From an uncultured Muribaculaceae bacterium (GTDB lineage Bacteria; Bacteroidota; Bacteroidia; Bacteroidales; Muribaculaceae): DNA of 17,388 nucleotides. This document shows, in pieces, positions 7,992 to 15,011 of the stretch. The position numbers and the translations under genes were made by a program. Within the stretch, counting starts at the first letter, position 1. Each line of letters begins with the position of its first letter. The notes under the pieces were generated by a model that was not told the DNA's origin, made no database searches, and saw only the letters and a list, made by a program, of their open reading frames with translations. The DNA is taken from the NCBI GenBank assembly GCA_902494515.1, contig CABUTS010000061.1:1-17388 (forward strand). Direction: 5' to 3'.

Positions 7992-8026
7992 CCGCTACAG
8001 CCGCCGTTTCGGCGGGAGCTCAGCGG
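7992..8026 (-). other. Stem-loop in the leader of the HU gene pair
   Basis: An inner hairpin CCGCCG-TTT-CGGCGG (8001-8015) is enclosed by outer arms CCGCT (7992-7996) and AGCGG (8022-8026). It lies between the predicted transcription start and the HU start codon and has no T-run after it, so it is probably a structured leader rather than a terminator. Confidence 0.45.
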
Positions 8027-8076
8027 TCATCACGCAACAAATGTCGCCATTCCGGCCATCTTTTGCGTTAATTTGG

Positions 8077-8084
8077 CAAAGATA
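8077..8084 (-). promoter_or_regulatory. -7 element of the HU gene pair promoter
   Basis: Minus strand TATCTTTG fits TAnnTTTG exactly and is followed by CC. No convincing -33 TTTG is present at the right distance. The resulting leader would be about 113 bases and include the stem-loop at 7992-8026. It lies downstream of the gdhA terminator, so the HU pair is an independent unit. Confidence 0.55.
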
Positions 8085-8161
8085 AGAATTTTTCCACAAC
8101 GAACCGCATTTTACCGTTACAAATTTTTCAACACAAAAAAAACAAATTATTCAGGACACAC

Positions 8162-8200
8162 AAAAAACACTGCCGCAAGACTCATCCCGCGGCAGTGTTT
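8162..8200 (-). terminator. Rho-independent terminator of gdhA
   Basis: A perfect 12-base stem, AAACACTGCCGC (8165-8176) against GCGGCAGTGTTT (8189-8200), has a 12-base loop. Read on the minus strand it begins 26 bases after the gdhA stop and ends in a run of six T (8167-8162). This is the clearest terminator in the window. Confidence 0.9.
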
Positions 8201-8226
8201 GTATTGGATTGTATTCAGCTAATCTA

Positions 8227-9564
8227 TCAGATTACGCCCTGCTGCATCATGGCGGTGGCAACCTTCATGAAGCCGGCGATGTTGGCGCCCTTCATGTAGT
8301 TGATATAGCCGTCGGGCTGCACGCCGTAGCGCAGGCACTGCTCGTGGATCGACGACATGATCTGGTGGAGCTTGGCGTCAACCTCTTCGGCGGTCCACTG
8401 GAGGTGTTCGGCGTCCTGAGTCATTTCGAGACCGGAGCAGGCGACACCACCGGCGTTCACGGCCTTACCGGGAGCGTAGGTAATCTTGTTTTCGATGAAG
8501 GTATCGATGGCCTCGGGGGTGCAACCCATGTTGGAGACCTCGGCTACCATCTTCACGCCGTTGGCAACGAGCTGACGGGCGTCTTCGCCGCTGACCTCAT
8601 TCTGGGTGGCGCAGGGAAGAGCGATGTCGACCTTCTGTTCCCAGGGCTTGCGGCCTGCGAAGAAGGTTGCTTCGGGGAACTTCTCGGCGTAGGGAGCGAC
8701 AACGTCGTTGCCCGAGGAGCGGAGTTCCAGCATATAGTTGATCTTCTCGTCATTCAGACCCTGAGGATCATAGATATAGCCGTCGGGACCGGAGAGGGTT
8801 ACGACCTTGGCACCGAGCTCGGTAGCCTTGGTGGCAGCGCCCCAGGCTACATTGCCGAAGCCCGAGATGGCGATGGTTTTGCCCTTGAGATCCTCTTTGT
8901 TCATGGCCAGCATATTCTGGACGAAGTAGAGGGCGCCGAAACCGGTAGCTTCGGGGCGCAGACGCGAGCCGCCGAAGTCGAAGCCCTTGCCGGTGAAAGT
9001 GCCGGTGTGCTCGTCGACCAGTTTCTTATACATACCGTACATGTAGCCTACTTCGCGGCCGCCTACGCCGATATCGCCGGCAGGAACGTCGCGGTCGGGA
9101 CCGAGGTTTTTCCACAGGCCGAGAATGAAGGCCTGGCAGAAGCGCATGATTTCACGGTCGCTCTTGCCGCGGGGCGAGAAGTCGCTACCACCCTTGGCAC
9201 CACCCATAGGCAGGGTTGTGAGGGCGTTCTTGAAGGTCTGCTCGAAGCCGAGGAACTTCAGAATCGACAGGTTCACCGATGCGTGGAAACGGATACCGCC
9301 CTTGTACGGGCCAATAGCGTTGTTGAACTGAACGCGGTAGCCGATGTTGTTCTGAACTTCGCCTTTGTCGTCGAGCCAGGTTACGCGGAAGGTGACGATC
9401 TTGTCAGGTTCCACCATACGCTCCACGATTTTGTTGCGCTCGAACTCAGGATGCTGGTTATATACATCCTCTACCGACATGAGCACCTCGCGGACTGCCT
9501 GCAGGTACTCTTTCTCCCCGGGGTGCTTTACCTCCAGGTCGTTCAAGATTTTTTTGATATCCAT
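8227..9564 (-). CDS. gdhA: Glutamate dehydrogenase, hexameric, NADP(H) type
   Basis: 445 residues, the expected length for the small hexameric enzymes. It interconverts 2-oxoglutarate plus ammonia with glutamate using NAD(P)H, and in Bacteroidales is a major route of ammonia assimilation in the cytoplasm. The substrate-binding lysines lie in GPYKGGIRFH (Lys88) and FKNAL (Lys112), and the catalytic lysine in PMGGAKGGSDFSPRGKS (Lys124). The dinucleotide fold starts at about residue 229 with AISGFGNVAWGA. The final region YMKGANIAGFMKVATAMMQQG is also typical. NADP preference is inferred from overall family similarity; dual-specificity forms exist in Bacteroides. The gene stands alone, with its own promoter (-7 at 9715-9722), a leader of about 145 bases and a strong terminator. 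Codon use is like the neighbours. Confidence 0.96.
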   Translation of the reverse strand: MDIKKILNDLEVKHPGEKEYLQAVREVLMSVEDVYNQHPEFERNKIVERMVEPDKIVTFRVTWLDDKGEVQNNIGYRVQFNNAIGPYKGGIRFHASVNLSILKFLGFEQTFKNALTTLPMGGAKGGSDFSPRGKSDREIMRFCQAFILGLWKNLGPDRDVPAGDIGVGGREVGYMYGMYKKLVDEHTGTFTGKGFDFGGSRLRPEATGFGALYFVQNMLAMNKEDLKGKTIAISGFGNVAWGAATKATELGAKVVTLSGPDGYIYDPQGLNDEKINYMLELRSSGNDVVAPYAEKFPEATFFAGRKPWEQKVDIALPCATQNEVSGEDARQLVANGVKMVAEVSNMGCTPEAIDTFIENKITYAPGKAVNAGGVACSGLEMTQDAEHLQWTAEEVDAKLHQIMSSIHEQCLRYGVQPDGYINYMKGANIAGFMKVATAMMQQGVI

Positions 9565-9714
9565 ACCTTAATATATATGAATGAGTTTGGTATTTCAGGA
9601 TTAAATCCTTAGGTTAACTTGAGACTGGTATGTCAGGCCTTACAGTTTTTTATGTTGTAAAGCATGTTTTGAATTAGTTTTAAGGGCTTTCACCCTCCAC
9701 GGCTAAGTTCACCG

Positions 9715-9722
9715 CAAATATA
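9715..9722 (-). promoter_or_regulatory. -7 element of the gdhA promoter
   Basis: Minus strand TATATTTG matches TAnnTTTG. A T-rich stretch (TTTT) lies 19 bases upstream where TTTG would be expected. The start of transcription would be near 9708, giving a leader of about 145 bases. Confidence 0.55.
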
Positions 9723-9888
9723 GCACTTAAAAATTGAATAAAAAAAGAAAAACAGCATTAATTTTTCTATTTTAAAACATATTTTTGAAACCACGCCGGC
9801 AGCAGCCTGAAACCCGCCCCGAAGCGGCGCCCCCCACCTTTTAACTTTTTTCCACTGTTTTTGGCAAGATATTTGCAACAAGATTTAT

Positions 9889-9896
9889 TATCTTTG
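9889..9896 (+). promoter_or_regulatory. -7 element of the TPR gene promoter
   Basis: TATCTTTG followed by CA is an exact TAnnTTTG match. No TTTG at 19-21 bases upstream; a TTTG at 9872-9875 is too close. The ATG at 9914 is only 17 bases after the element, so the leader would be about 10 bases. Confidence 0.55.
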
Positions 9897-9913
9897 CAAA
9901 AACTTTCCCACTG

Positions 9914-12202
9914 ATGAAAAAACAGCTCTTTTCAGAGATTAAAGATAAAATCCACCGTCATGTAGCCCGCGCACGTCTGCGCGAGGCTTTCGCCCTGGCC
10001 CGCACCCTCTCCGAGGGGAACATGGCCTGGGAGATTTCCGATGCACTCCAGGCTGCCGAGGAGTCATACCGCCGGCTCCTCTCCTACGCCGTTTCCGGCG
10101 CCGATGACCCGAGCCGCGACGACATGGTTGCCGAACTCGGCGAGAAGATTCTGACCATCGTAGACCGGCTCGACCGCCTGAACACCTCCCGCGAAGAACC
10201 GACACTATATTATAATACGCTCCGCTACCGCCAGACCCTGCCGCAGGAGACCATCACTACTCAGCTCGGGGCTTACCGCAAGGCCTGCTCCGAGGTGTCG
10301 CTGCTCGACCTGGTGGCTTCCGGGACCCACTCCGGCCGCTATTCGGCCACAACTACCGAACGCGAACAGCTGGAGCGCGACATTTTCAATCTCATCTGGA
10401 CTACCTTTCCCCTCTCCCGCGCTGACAACGAGACCATATCAACGGTGCTTCAGTCGGGGGTGCTCCCCGAGTATGCCGTGTCGCTGTTCACCTGGGCCAT
10501 CGTAATGGGGGGACTGGAGTTCTTCGACCCTTCGCGCCTGACATTGCTTGCCGACATCTACAGTTCCTCGACAGATGCCGGCTCGGAGCGTGTTTCGGCA
10601 GTCGCGCTCATCGGCCTGCTGCTGATAATGCACCGCTGGCGCGACCGCCGTCTGTTGCGTCAGCTGTCAAACCGCATACAGGCCCTGCGCGAGCTTCCCT
10701 CCTGGAAATCAGATATCGGAATTGCATACATGGAACTTGTACGCACCCGCGACACCGACCGCATTTCGGCCAAAATCCGCGACGAAATCGTTCCCGAAAT
10801 GATGAAACTGAAGCCCGAATTCGAGCGCAAACTCAGCAACAATCTCGCCGTGGCCGACCCCGAGGAGATGGAGGAGAATCCCGAATGGCAGGAGATGCTC
10901 AATAAGTCCGGTCTGGCCGACAAGCTCAAGGAAATGAGCGAGATACAGGAAGAGGGGGGCGACATTATGATGGGCACCTTCCAGCACCTCAAGCAGTTCC
11001 CCTTCTTCTCGAAGCTCCCCAACTGGTTCATCCCCTTCCACAGCGAACGCAGCGAGTTTGCCGAGCGCGCCGGCGACAGCGGCATGCGCGACATAGCCGG
11101 GCTGTTCGAGCAGATCAGATTCCTCTGCGACAGCGACAAATACTCTCTGCTGATGTCCCTGACCATAGCCCCGGCGGCCCAGCGCGACATTGTGATGAAG
11201 CAGCTCCGAGCCCAGGCCGACCAGCTCGATGAAATCCGTGCAGCCAAACTCGACCTCCCGGCCGACTCCCGGCGTGCGGTCATCGCCCGCGAAATCCAGA
11301 ACTTATACCGCTTCTTCCGTCTGTTCCGCCGCAAGGGTGAGTTCGCCAATCCCTTCGAGAAGGGGGTAAATCTTGTAGATGTCGCCCCGATTGTCGAGGA
11401 TGTCCGTGAACCTGAGCTACTTACGCTCATCGCCGAGTTCTACTTCTCGCACCACTACTGGCCCGAGGCGCTCGGCGTCTTTGAGATACTCGACGAGCTC
11501 GACGGTCCGTCGGCTCAGATTTTCCAGAAAATCGGCCATTGTCAGATGAAACTCGGCCACACTTCCGATGCCCTCAACTCGTTCGAGAAAGCCGACATGC
11601 TCGACAGCCGTTCGCCGTGGGTCATCACCCGTCTGGCCCGCTGCCACGCCCTGCTCGGTCATCACCGTTCGGCTCTCGACGCCTGTCAGCGGCTGGAACA
11701 GCTGCGTCCCGACCGCCCGGCCACTGCCCTGGCCATGGGTCGCGCCCACCTTGCTCTCGAGCAGTATTCCGAGGCCGTGAAAGACTTCTTCAAAGCATTT
11801 TACCTCGACGAGAAGTCACCTAAAGCAATCCGTCCGCTGGCATGGAGCCTACTGATGGACAAGCAGTTCGATCAGGCCCGTAAATATTACGAGAAAATCC
11901 TGACCGACTTCGACCCCGTTCCCGAGGACTACCTCAACATGGGCCATCTCTCGCTCGCCACCGGCAATTTCCCTGAAGCCACCAACTTCTATCGCCTCAG
12001 CATCGCCGCCCGAAATGACGGGAACGCCGCCGACACCTCCGCAGCCGCCACCGACACCTCCGCAGCCGGCAACGACGAAGCCCTCTCCCCTTCCGAAGCC
12101 TTCATCTCCGACATGCGCGCCGACATCCCCGCGCTCGAGCGCCTCGGCATCCAGCCTAACCTCGTTCCGCTCATTATCGACGCCATCTTATACGAATCCT
12201 GA
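9914..12202 (+). CDS. Large TPR protein, function unknown
   Basis: 762 residues with no signal peptide or membrane helix, so probably cytoplasmic. The N-terminal two thirds are helical and do not match a family I can name. A distinctive middle segment around residues 320-375 includes EMLNKSGLADKLKEMSEI and FPFFSKLPNWFIPFH. From about residue 500 to 700 there are several TPR units, such as PEALGVFEILDEL, SDALNSFEKADMLD, HRSALDACQRLEQLRPD, SEAVKDFFKAFYLDEKSP and DQARKYYEKILTDFDP. After these a low-complexity Ala/Asp/Thr/Ser loop (about 700-720) interrupts the end. TPRs bind other proteins, so it is probably a scaffold or adaptor. It reads as a conserved Bacteroidales protein of unknown role. 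It is monocistronic: gdhA diverges from it and the next promoter starts 4 bases after its stop. Confidence 0.85.
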   Translation: MKKQLFSEIKDKIHRHVARARLREAFALARTLSEGNMAWEISDALQAAEESYRRLLSYAVSGADDPSRDDMVAELGEKILTIVDRLDRLNTSREEPTLYYNTLRYRQTLPQETITTQLGAYRKACSEVSLLDLVASGTHSGRYSATTTEREQLERDIFNLIWTTFPLSRADNETISTVLQSGVLPEYAVSLFTWAIVMGGLEFFDPSRLTLLADIYSSSTDAGSERVSAVALIGLLLIMHRWRDRRLLRQLSNRIQALRELPSWKSDIGIAYMELVRTRDTDRISAKIRDEIVPEMMKLKPEFERKLSNNLAVADPEEMEENPEWQEMLNKSGLADKLKEMSEIQEEGGDIMMGTFQHLKQFPFFSKLPNWFIPFHSERSEFAERAGDSGMRDIAGLFEQIRFLCDSDKYSLLMSLTIAPAAQRDIVMKQLRAQADQLDEIRAAKLDLPADSRRAVIAREIQNLYRFFRLFRRKGEFANPFEKGVNLVDVAPIVEDVREPELLTLIAEFYFSHHYWPEALGVFEILDELDGPSAQIFQKIGHCQMKLGHTSDALNSFEKADMLDSRSPWVITRLARCHALLGHHRSALDACQRLEQLRPDRPATALAMGRAHLALEQYSEAVKDFFKAFYLDEKSPKAIRPLAWSLLMDKQFDQARKYYEKILTDFDPVPEDYLNMGHLSLATGNFPEATNFYRLSIAARNDGNAADTSAAATDTSAAGNDEALSPSEAFISDMRADIPALERLGIQPNLVPLIIDAILYES
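12030..12068 (+). repeat. 21-bp tandem duplication in the TPR gene
   Basis: CCGACACCTCCGCAGCCG occurs at 12030-12047 and 12051-12068, a period of 21 bases, encoding ADTSAAA then TDTSAAG in a disordered loop near the C-terminus. The two copies are identical over 18 bases. Confidence 0.85.
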
Positions 12203-12205
12203 ACA

Positions 12206-12237
12206 TTTGCTTTTCTAAAGAAAAAAAGCTAACTTTG
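12206..12237 (+). promoter_or_regulatory. Promoter of the DUF4293-uvrB operon
   Basis: TTTG at 12206-12209, a 20-base spacer, and TAACTTTG at 12230-12237 match both elements of the Bacteroidetes housekeeping promoter exactly. Transcription should start near 12243. The -33 box begins 4 bases after the stop of the TPR gene. Confidence 0.85.
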
Positions 12238-12307
12238 CAAGATGAATCTCCGCGCATCCGCGCAGAAATCCATCCACTCCGTTTGCAAACAAATTTCAAC
12301 TGATATG

Positions 12308-12745
12308 ATGATTCAACGCTGGCAGTCGGTATGGCTGCTTCTTGCCGCCATCTGCGTGGCTGTTTTCTGTTTCCTTCCCATCGCATGTCTGAGCTTCGAG
12401 GATCCCGCGGCCATCGCCGATGATTCCGCGGCCATGCTCTTCCCCCGCCAGAACATCGTGTTCTGGATTGTATGCATGGTGGTGGCTTTGCTGCTGATTA
12501 TCAACATCTTCCTTTATCGCGACACCCGTCGTCAGAAGCTCGTGACCGTGCTGTCGATGTGCCTCATCGCCGTGCTCGCCGCCTGCGCCTGCCTGATGGG
12601 CTGCCAGTTCGGCGCCCCCGGAGCCACCGTTGAATGGCTCGGCAGCATTCTGCTGCTCCCCGGCGCCTTCATTTTCGCCCTCCTCGCCTACCGCGGCATC
12701 CGGCACGACGAAAATCTCCTGAAAGCCGCCGACCGTCTCCGCTAA
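12308..12745 (+). CDS. DUF4293-type four-helix membrane protein
   Basis: 145 residues from the ATG at 12308. The frame is open back to an ATG at 12242, but that codon coincides with the predicted transcription start and adds a polar segment, while MIQRWQSVWLLLAA is the typical beginning of this Bacteroidetes family. The ATG at 12305 directly before is equally possible. There are four membrane helices, at about residues 8-26, 48-68, 77-96 and 105-125, with short polar loops and a basic C-terminus. The function is unknown. The stop is 3 bases before the uvrB start, so the two are co-transcribed and probably translationally coupled. A link to DNA repair is possible from the arrangement only. Confidence 0.82.
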   Translation: MIQRWQSVWLLLAAICVAVFCFLPIACLSFEDPAAIADDSAAMLFPRQNIVFWIVCMVVALLLIINIFLYRDTRRQKLVTVLSMCLIAVLAACACLMGCQFGAPGATVEWLGSILLLPGAFIFALLAYRGIRHDENLLKAADRLR

Positions 12746-12748
12746 CCT

Positions 12749-14845
12749 ATGGATTTCAAGCTCACTTCGCAATACCAACCTACCGGCGACCAGCCCGAGG
12801 CTATCCGCCAGCTCGTCGACGGCGTCAACCAGGGCGTTGATTCCCAGGTTCTTCTGGGCGTCACCGGCTCCGGCAAGACCTTCACCATGGCCAACGTAAT
12901 CCAGCAGGTGAAACGTCCGACGCTGATTCTGAGCCATAACAAAACCCTCGCTGCGCAGCTCTACGGCGAGTTCAAGCAGTTCTTCCCGGAGAATTCCGTG
13001 CAGTATTTCGTATCGTATTACGATTACTACCAGCCCGAAGCCTACATCCCCTCGGTCGACAAATACATCGAAAAGGACCTCGCCATCAACGACGAAATTG
13101 AGAAACTGCGTCTCGCCACCGTGTCGGCGCTCCTCTCGGGGCGCCGCGACGTCGTCGTGGTCAGCTCCGTCTCCTGCCTCTTCGGCATGGGCAATCCCGA
13201 GGACTTCGATGCGAATGTCATCGACATCAAGGTAGGCCAGCGCATCTCGCGCAATGCCTTCCTCCGCCGGTTGGCCGAGTCGCTCTACAGCCGCAACGAA
13301 ATCGAGCTTAACCGCGGCAACTTCCGCGTCAAGGGGGACACCGTCGACATCCGCCTGGCTTACGAGGAAATCATCCTCCGCGTCATCTTCTTCGGCGACG
13401 AAATCGAATCGATCTCCACGCTTCACCCGATGGACGGCACTCCGCTGGGCAGCCACGACCAGTTCCAGATCTACCCCGCCAACCTTTTCGTCACCTCCCG
13501 CGAGCGTCAGGCCAACGCCCTGGCGTCGATGGAGCTCGACCTCGGCCAGCAGGTAGAGTTCTTCCGGAAGGAGGACAAACCGCTCGAAGCCAAGCGATTA
13601 TATGAGCGCACCACCTACGACATCGAGATGATCCGCGAGGTCGGCCACTGCCCCGGCATCGAAAACTATTCCCGCTATTTCGACGGCCGCGAGCCCGGGA
13701 TGCGTCCGTTCTGTCTGCTGGACTATTTCCCGAAGGATTTCCTGACAATCATCGACGAGAGCCACGTCACCGTGCCGCAGATCCGCGCGATGTACGGCGG
13801 CGACCTCTCCCGAAAGCAGAACCTCGTGGACTACGGCTTCCGCCTGGAGTCGGCCCTCGATAACCGTCCGCTCCGTTTTCAGGAATTCGAGAAGCTCACC
13901 CATCAGGTCATCTACGTCAGCGCCACCCCGGCCGACTACGAGCTGGAGAAGAGCGAAGGCGTTGTGGTCGAGCAGGTTATCCGTCCCACCGGTCTGCTTG
14001 ACCCGCTCATCGAGGTGCAGCCAACCCATCATCAGATCGACCATCTGCTCGAGGAAATCGAGCGCCGCCGTCAGAAAAACGAGCGTGTGCTCGTCACTAC
14101 CCTCACCAAGCGCATGGCCGAGGAGGTCAACGAATATTTCCTCAAACTCAACATCAAGACGGCATATATCCACTCCGACGTCGACACCCTCGACCGAATC
14201 AAGATTCTCGACGACCTCCGCGCCGGGGTCTACGATGTGCTCATCGGCGTCAATCTGCTCCGCGAGGGGCTCGACCTCCCCGAGGTGTCGCTCGTGGCGA
14301 TTCTCGACGCCGACAAGGAGGGCTTCCTCCGTTCGCACCGCTCGCTGACCCAGACCGTCGGCCGCGCCGCCCGAAACCTCAACGGCATGGTCATAATGTA
14401 TGCCGACAAGATCACCGACTCGATGCGTCTGACCATCGAGGAAACGACCCGCCGCCGCGAAAAACAGATTGCCTACAACAAGGCCCACAATATCACCCCG
14501 CAGGCTATTGTCAAGGCCCGCAACGCCATCGTCGGCATCGACACCGAGGATCTCGCCCCGGCTCCCAATCCCAACTCCAAGCGTGCCCGCGGAGCTGCCT
14601 CCGCCCAGGCAGCGAAGGTCATACCCTACGCCAGCGAATACACCACATCGGTCGACATCGCCGCCGACCCGGTTATTCCTTATATGTCGGCCGGCGAACT
14701 CCAGCGCTGCATCACCCGCATGCGCGGCGAGATGGTCGAAGCTGCCAAACGCATGGAATTCATGGAAGCCGCCCGTCTGCGCGACGAAATCCTCAAGATG
14801 GAGAAGCTCGTTGCCTCGCTGGATCCCAAGACTGCCGCCAGATAA
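12749..14845 (+). CDS. uvrB: Excinuclease ABC subunit B (UvrB)
   Basis: 698 residues, full length. UvrB is the damage-verifying helicase-like subunit of nucleotide excision repair: it is loaded by UvrA and recruits UvrC. Visible motifs are Walker A GVTGSGKT (37-44), the DNA-gripping beta-hairpin region with YYDYYQPEAYIPSVDKYIEKD, the DESH box (336-339), helicase motifs GVNLLREGLDLPEVSLVAILDADKEGF and QTVGRAARN, and the C-terminal UVR domain (about 650-690, LQRCITRMRGEMVEAAKRM), which contacts UvrC. All the expected parts are intact. It follows the DUF4293 gene by 3 bases under the promoter at 12206-12237. The linker before the UVR domain (about 600-645) is Ala/Pro/Asn-rich and probably disordered. 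Confidence 0.98.
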   Translation: MDFKLTSQYQPTGDQPEAIRQLVDGVNQGVDSQVLLGVTGSGKTFTMANVIQQVKRPTLILSHNKTLAAQLYGEFKQFFPENSVQYFVSYYDYYQPEAYIPSVDKYIEKDLAINDEIEKLRLATVSALLSGRRDVVVVSSVSCLFGMGNPEDFDANVIDIKVGQRISRNAFLRRLAESLYSRNEIELNRGNFRVKGDTVDIRLAYEEIILRVIFFGDEIESISTLHPMDGTPLGSHDQFQIYPANLFVTSRERQANALASMELDLGQQVEFFRKEDKPLEAKRLYERTTYDIEMIREVGHCPGIENYSRYFDGREPGMRPFCLLDYFPKDFLTIIDESHVTVPQIRAMYGGDLSRKQNLVDYGFRLESALDNRPLRFQEFEKLTHQVIYVSATPADYELEKSEGVVVEQVIRPTGLLDPLIEVQPTHHQIDHLLEEIERRRQKNERVLVTTLTKRMAEEVNEYFLKLNIKTAYIHSDVDTLDRIKILDDLRAGVYDVLIGVNLLREGLDLPEVSLVAILDADKEGFLRSHRSLTQTVGRAARNLNGMVIMYADKITDSMRLTIEETTRRREKQIAYNKAHNITPQAIVKARNAIVGIDTEDLAPAPNPNSKRARGAASAQAAKVIPYASEYTTSVDIAADPVIPYMSAGELQRCITRMRGEMVEAAKRMEFMEAARLRDEILKMEKLVASLDPKTAAR

Positions 14846-14864
14846 CAAGACCACTGCCAGATAA
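14828..14864 (+). repeat. 19-bp duplication of the uvrB stop codon region
   Basis: AAGACTGCCGCCAGATAA (14828-14845, ending in the uvrB stop) and AAGACCACTGCCAGATAA (14847-14864) match at 15 of 18 positions with a 19-base period. The second copy supplies another TAA that is not in the uvrB frame. Confidence 0.7.
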
Positions 14865-14872
14865 ACTGCCGG

Positions 14873-14964
14873 CCCCCCATTTCACCCTCTCTCCCCTTCT
14901 TTTCTCCCCTTCTTTTCCCCTCTTCCTTCCCCCTCTCCCTCTCTCCCACACCATCTTCCTTTCC
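14873..14964 (+). other. G-free pyrimidine tract downstream of uvrB
   Basis: These 92 bases contain no G on the plus strand and few A; they are almost wholly C and T. They contain the direct repeat TCCCCTTCTTTTC at 14892-14904 and 14905-14917. In the uvrB transcript this would be an unstructured C-rich, G-poor RNA, the type of sequence on which Rho loads. No intrinsic terminator hairpin is visible between uvrB and ygiQ. Confidence 0.6.
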
Positions 14965-15011
14965 GACCCGGTCGTTGCTTCTCTCTTTCCCTAATTTAAA
15001 TCTTCACGACT

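Larger units (their letters stand above)
9565..9913. other. Divergent intergenic region between gdhA and the TPR gene
   Basis: 349 bases with no credible gene. It holds a minus-strand promoter for gdhA and a plus-strand promoter for the TPR gene. The gdhA leader contains the near-palindrome AGGATTAAATCCT at 9597-9609, 33 bases before the start codon. The section 9721-9780 is very AT-rich, while 9785-9835 is GC-rich and not recognisable. Confidence 0.75.

Noticed and set aside
8209..9612. 467-codon plus-strand open frame opposite gdhA
   Set aside because: gdhA has every catalytic motif on the minus strand plus promoter and terminator. The plus-strand product has no recognisable domain and is a mirror of GC-rich codon use.
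12296..13456. Minus-strand open frame across the DUF4293-uvrB junction
   Set aside because: It lies antisense to two well supported genes and has no recognisable motif.
13598..14854. Long minus-strand open frame opposite uvrB
   Set aside because: UvrB motifs are complete on the plus strand; the antisense product is unrecognisable.
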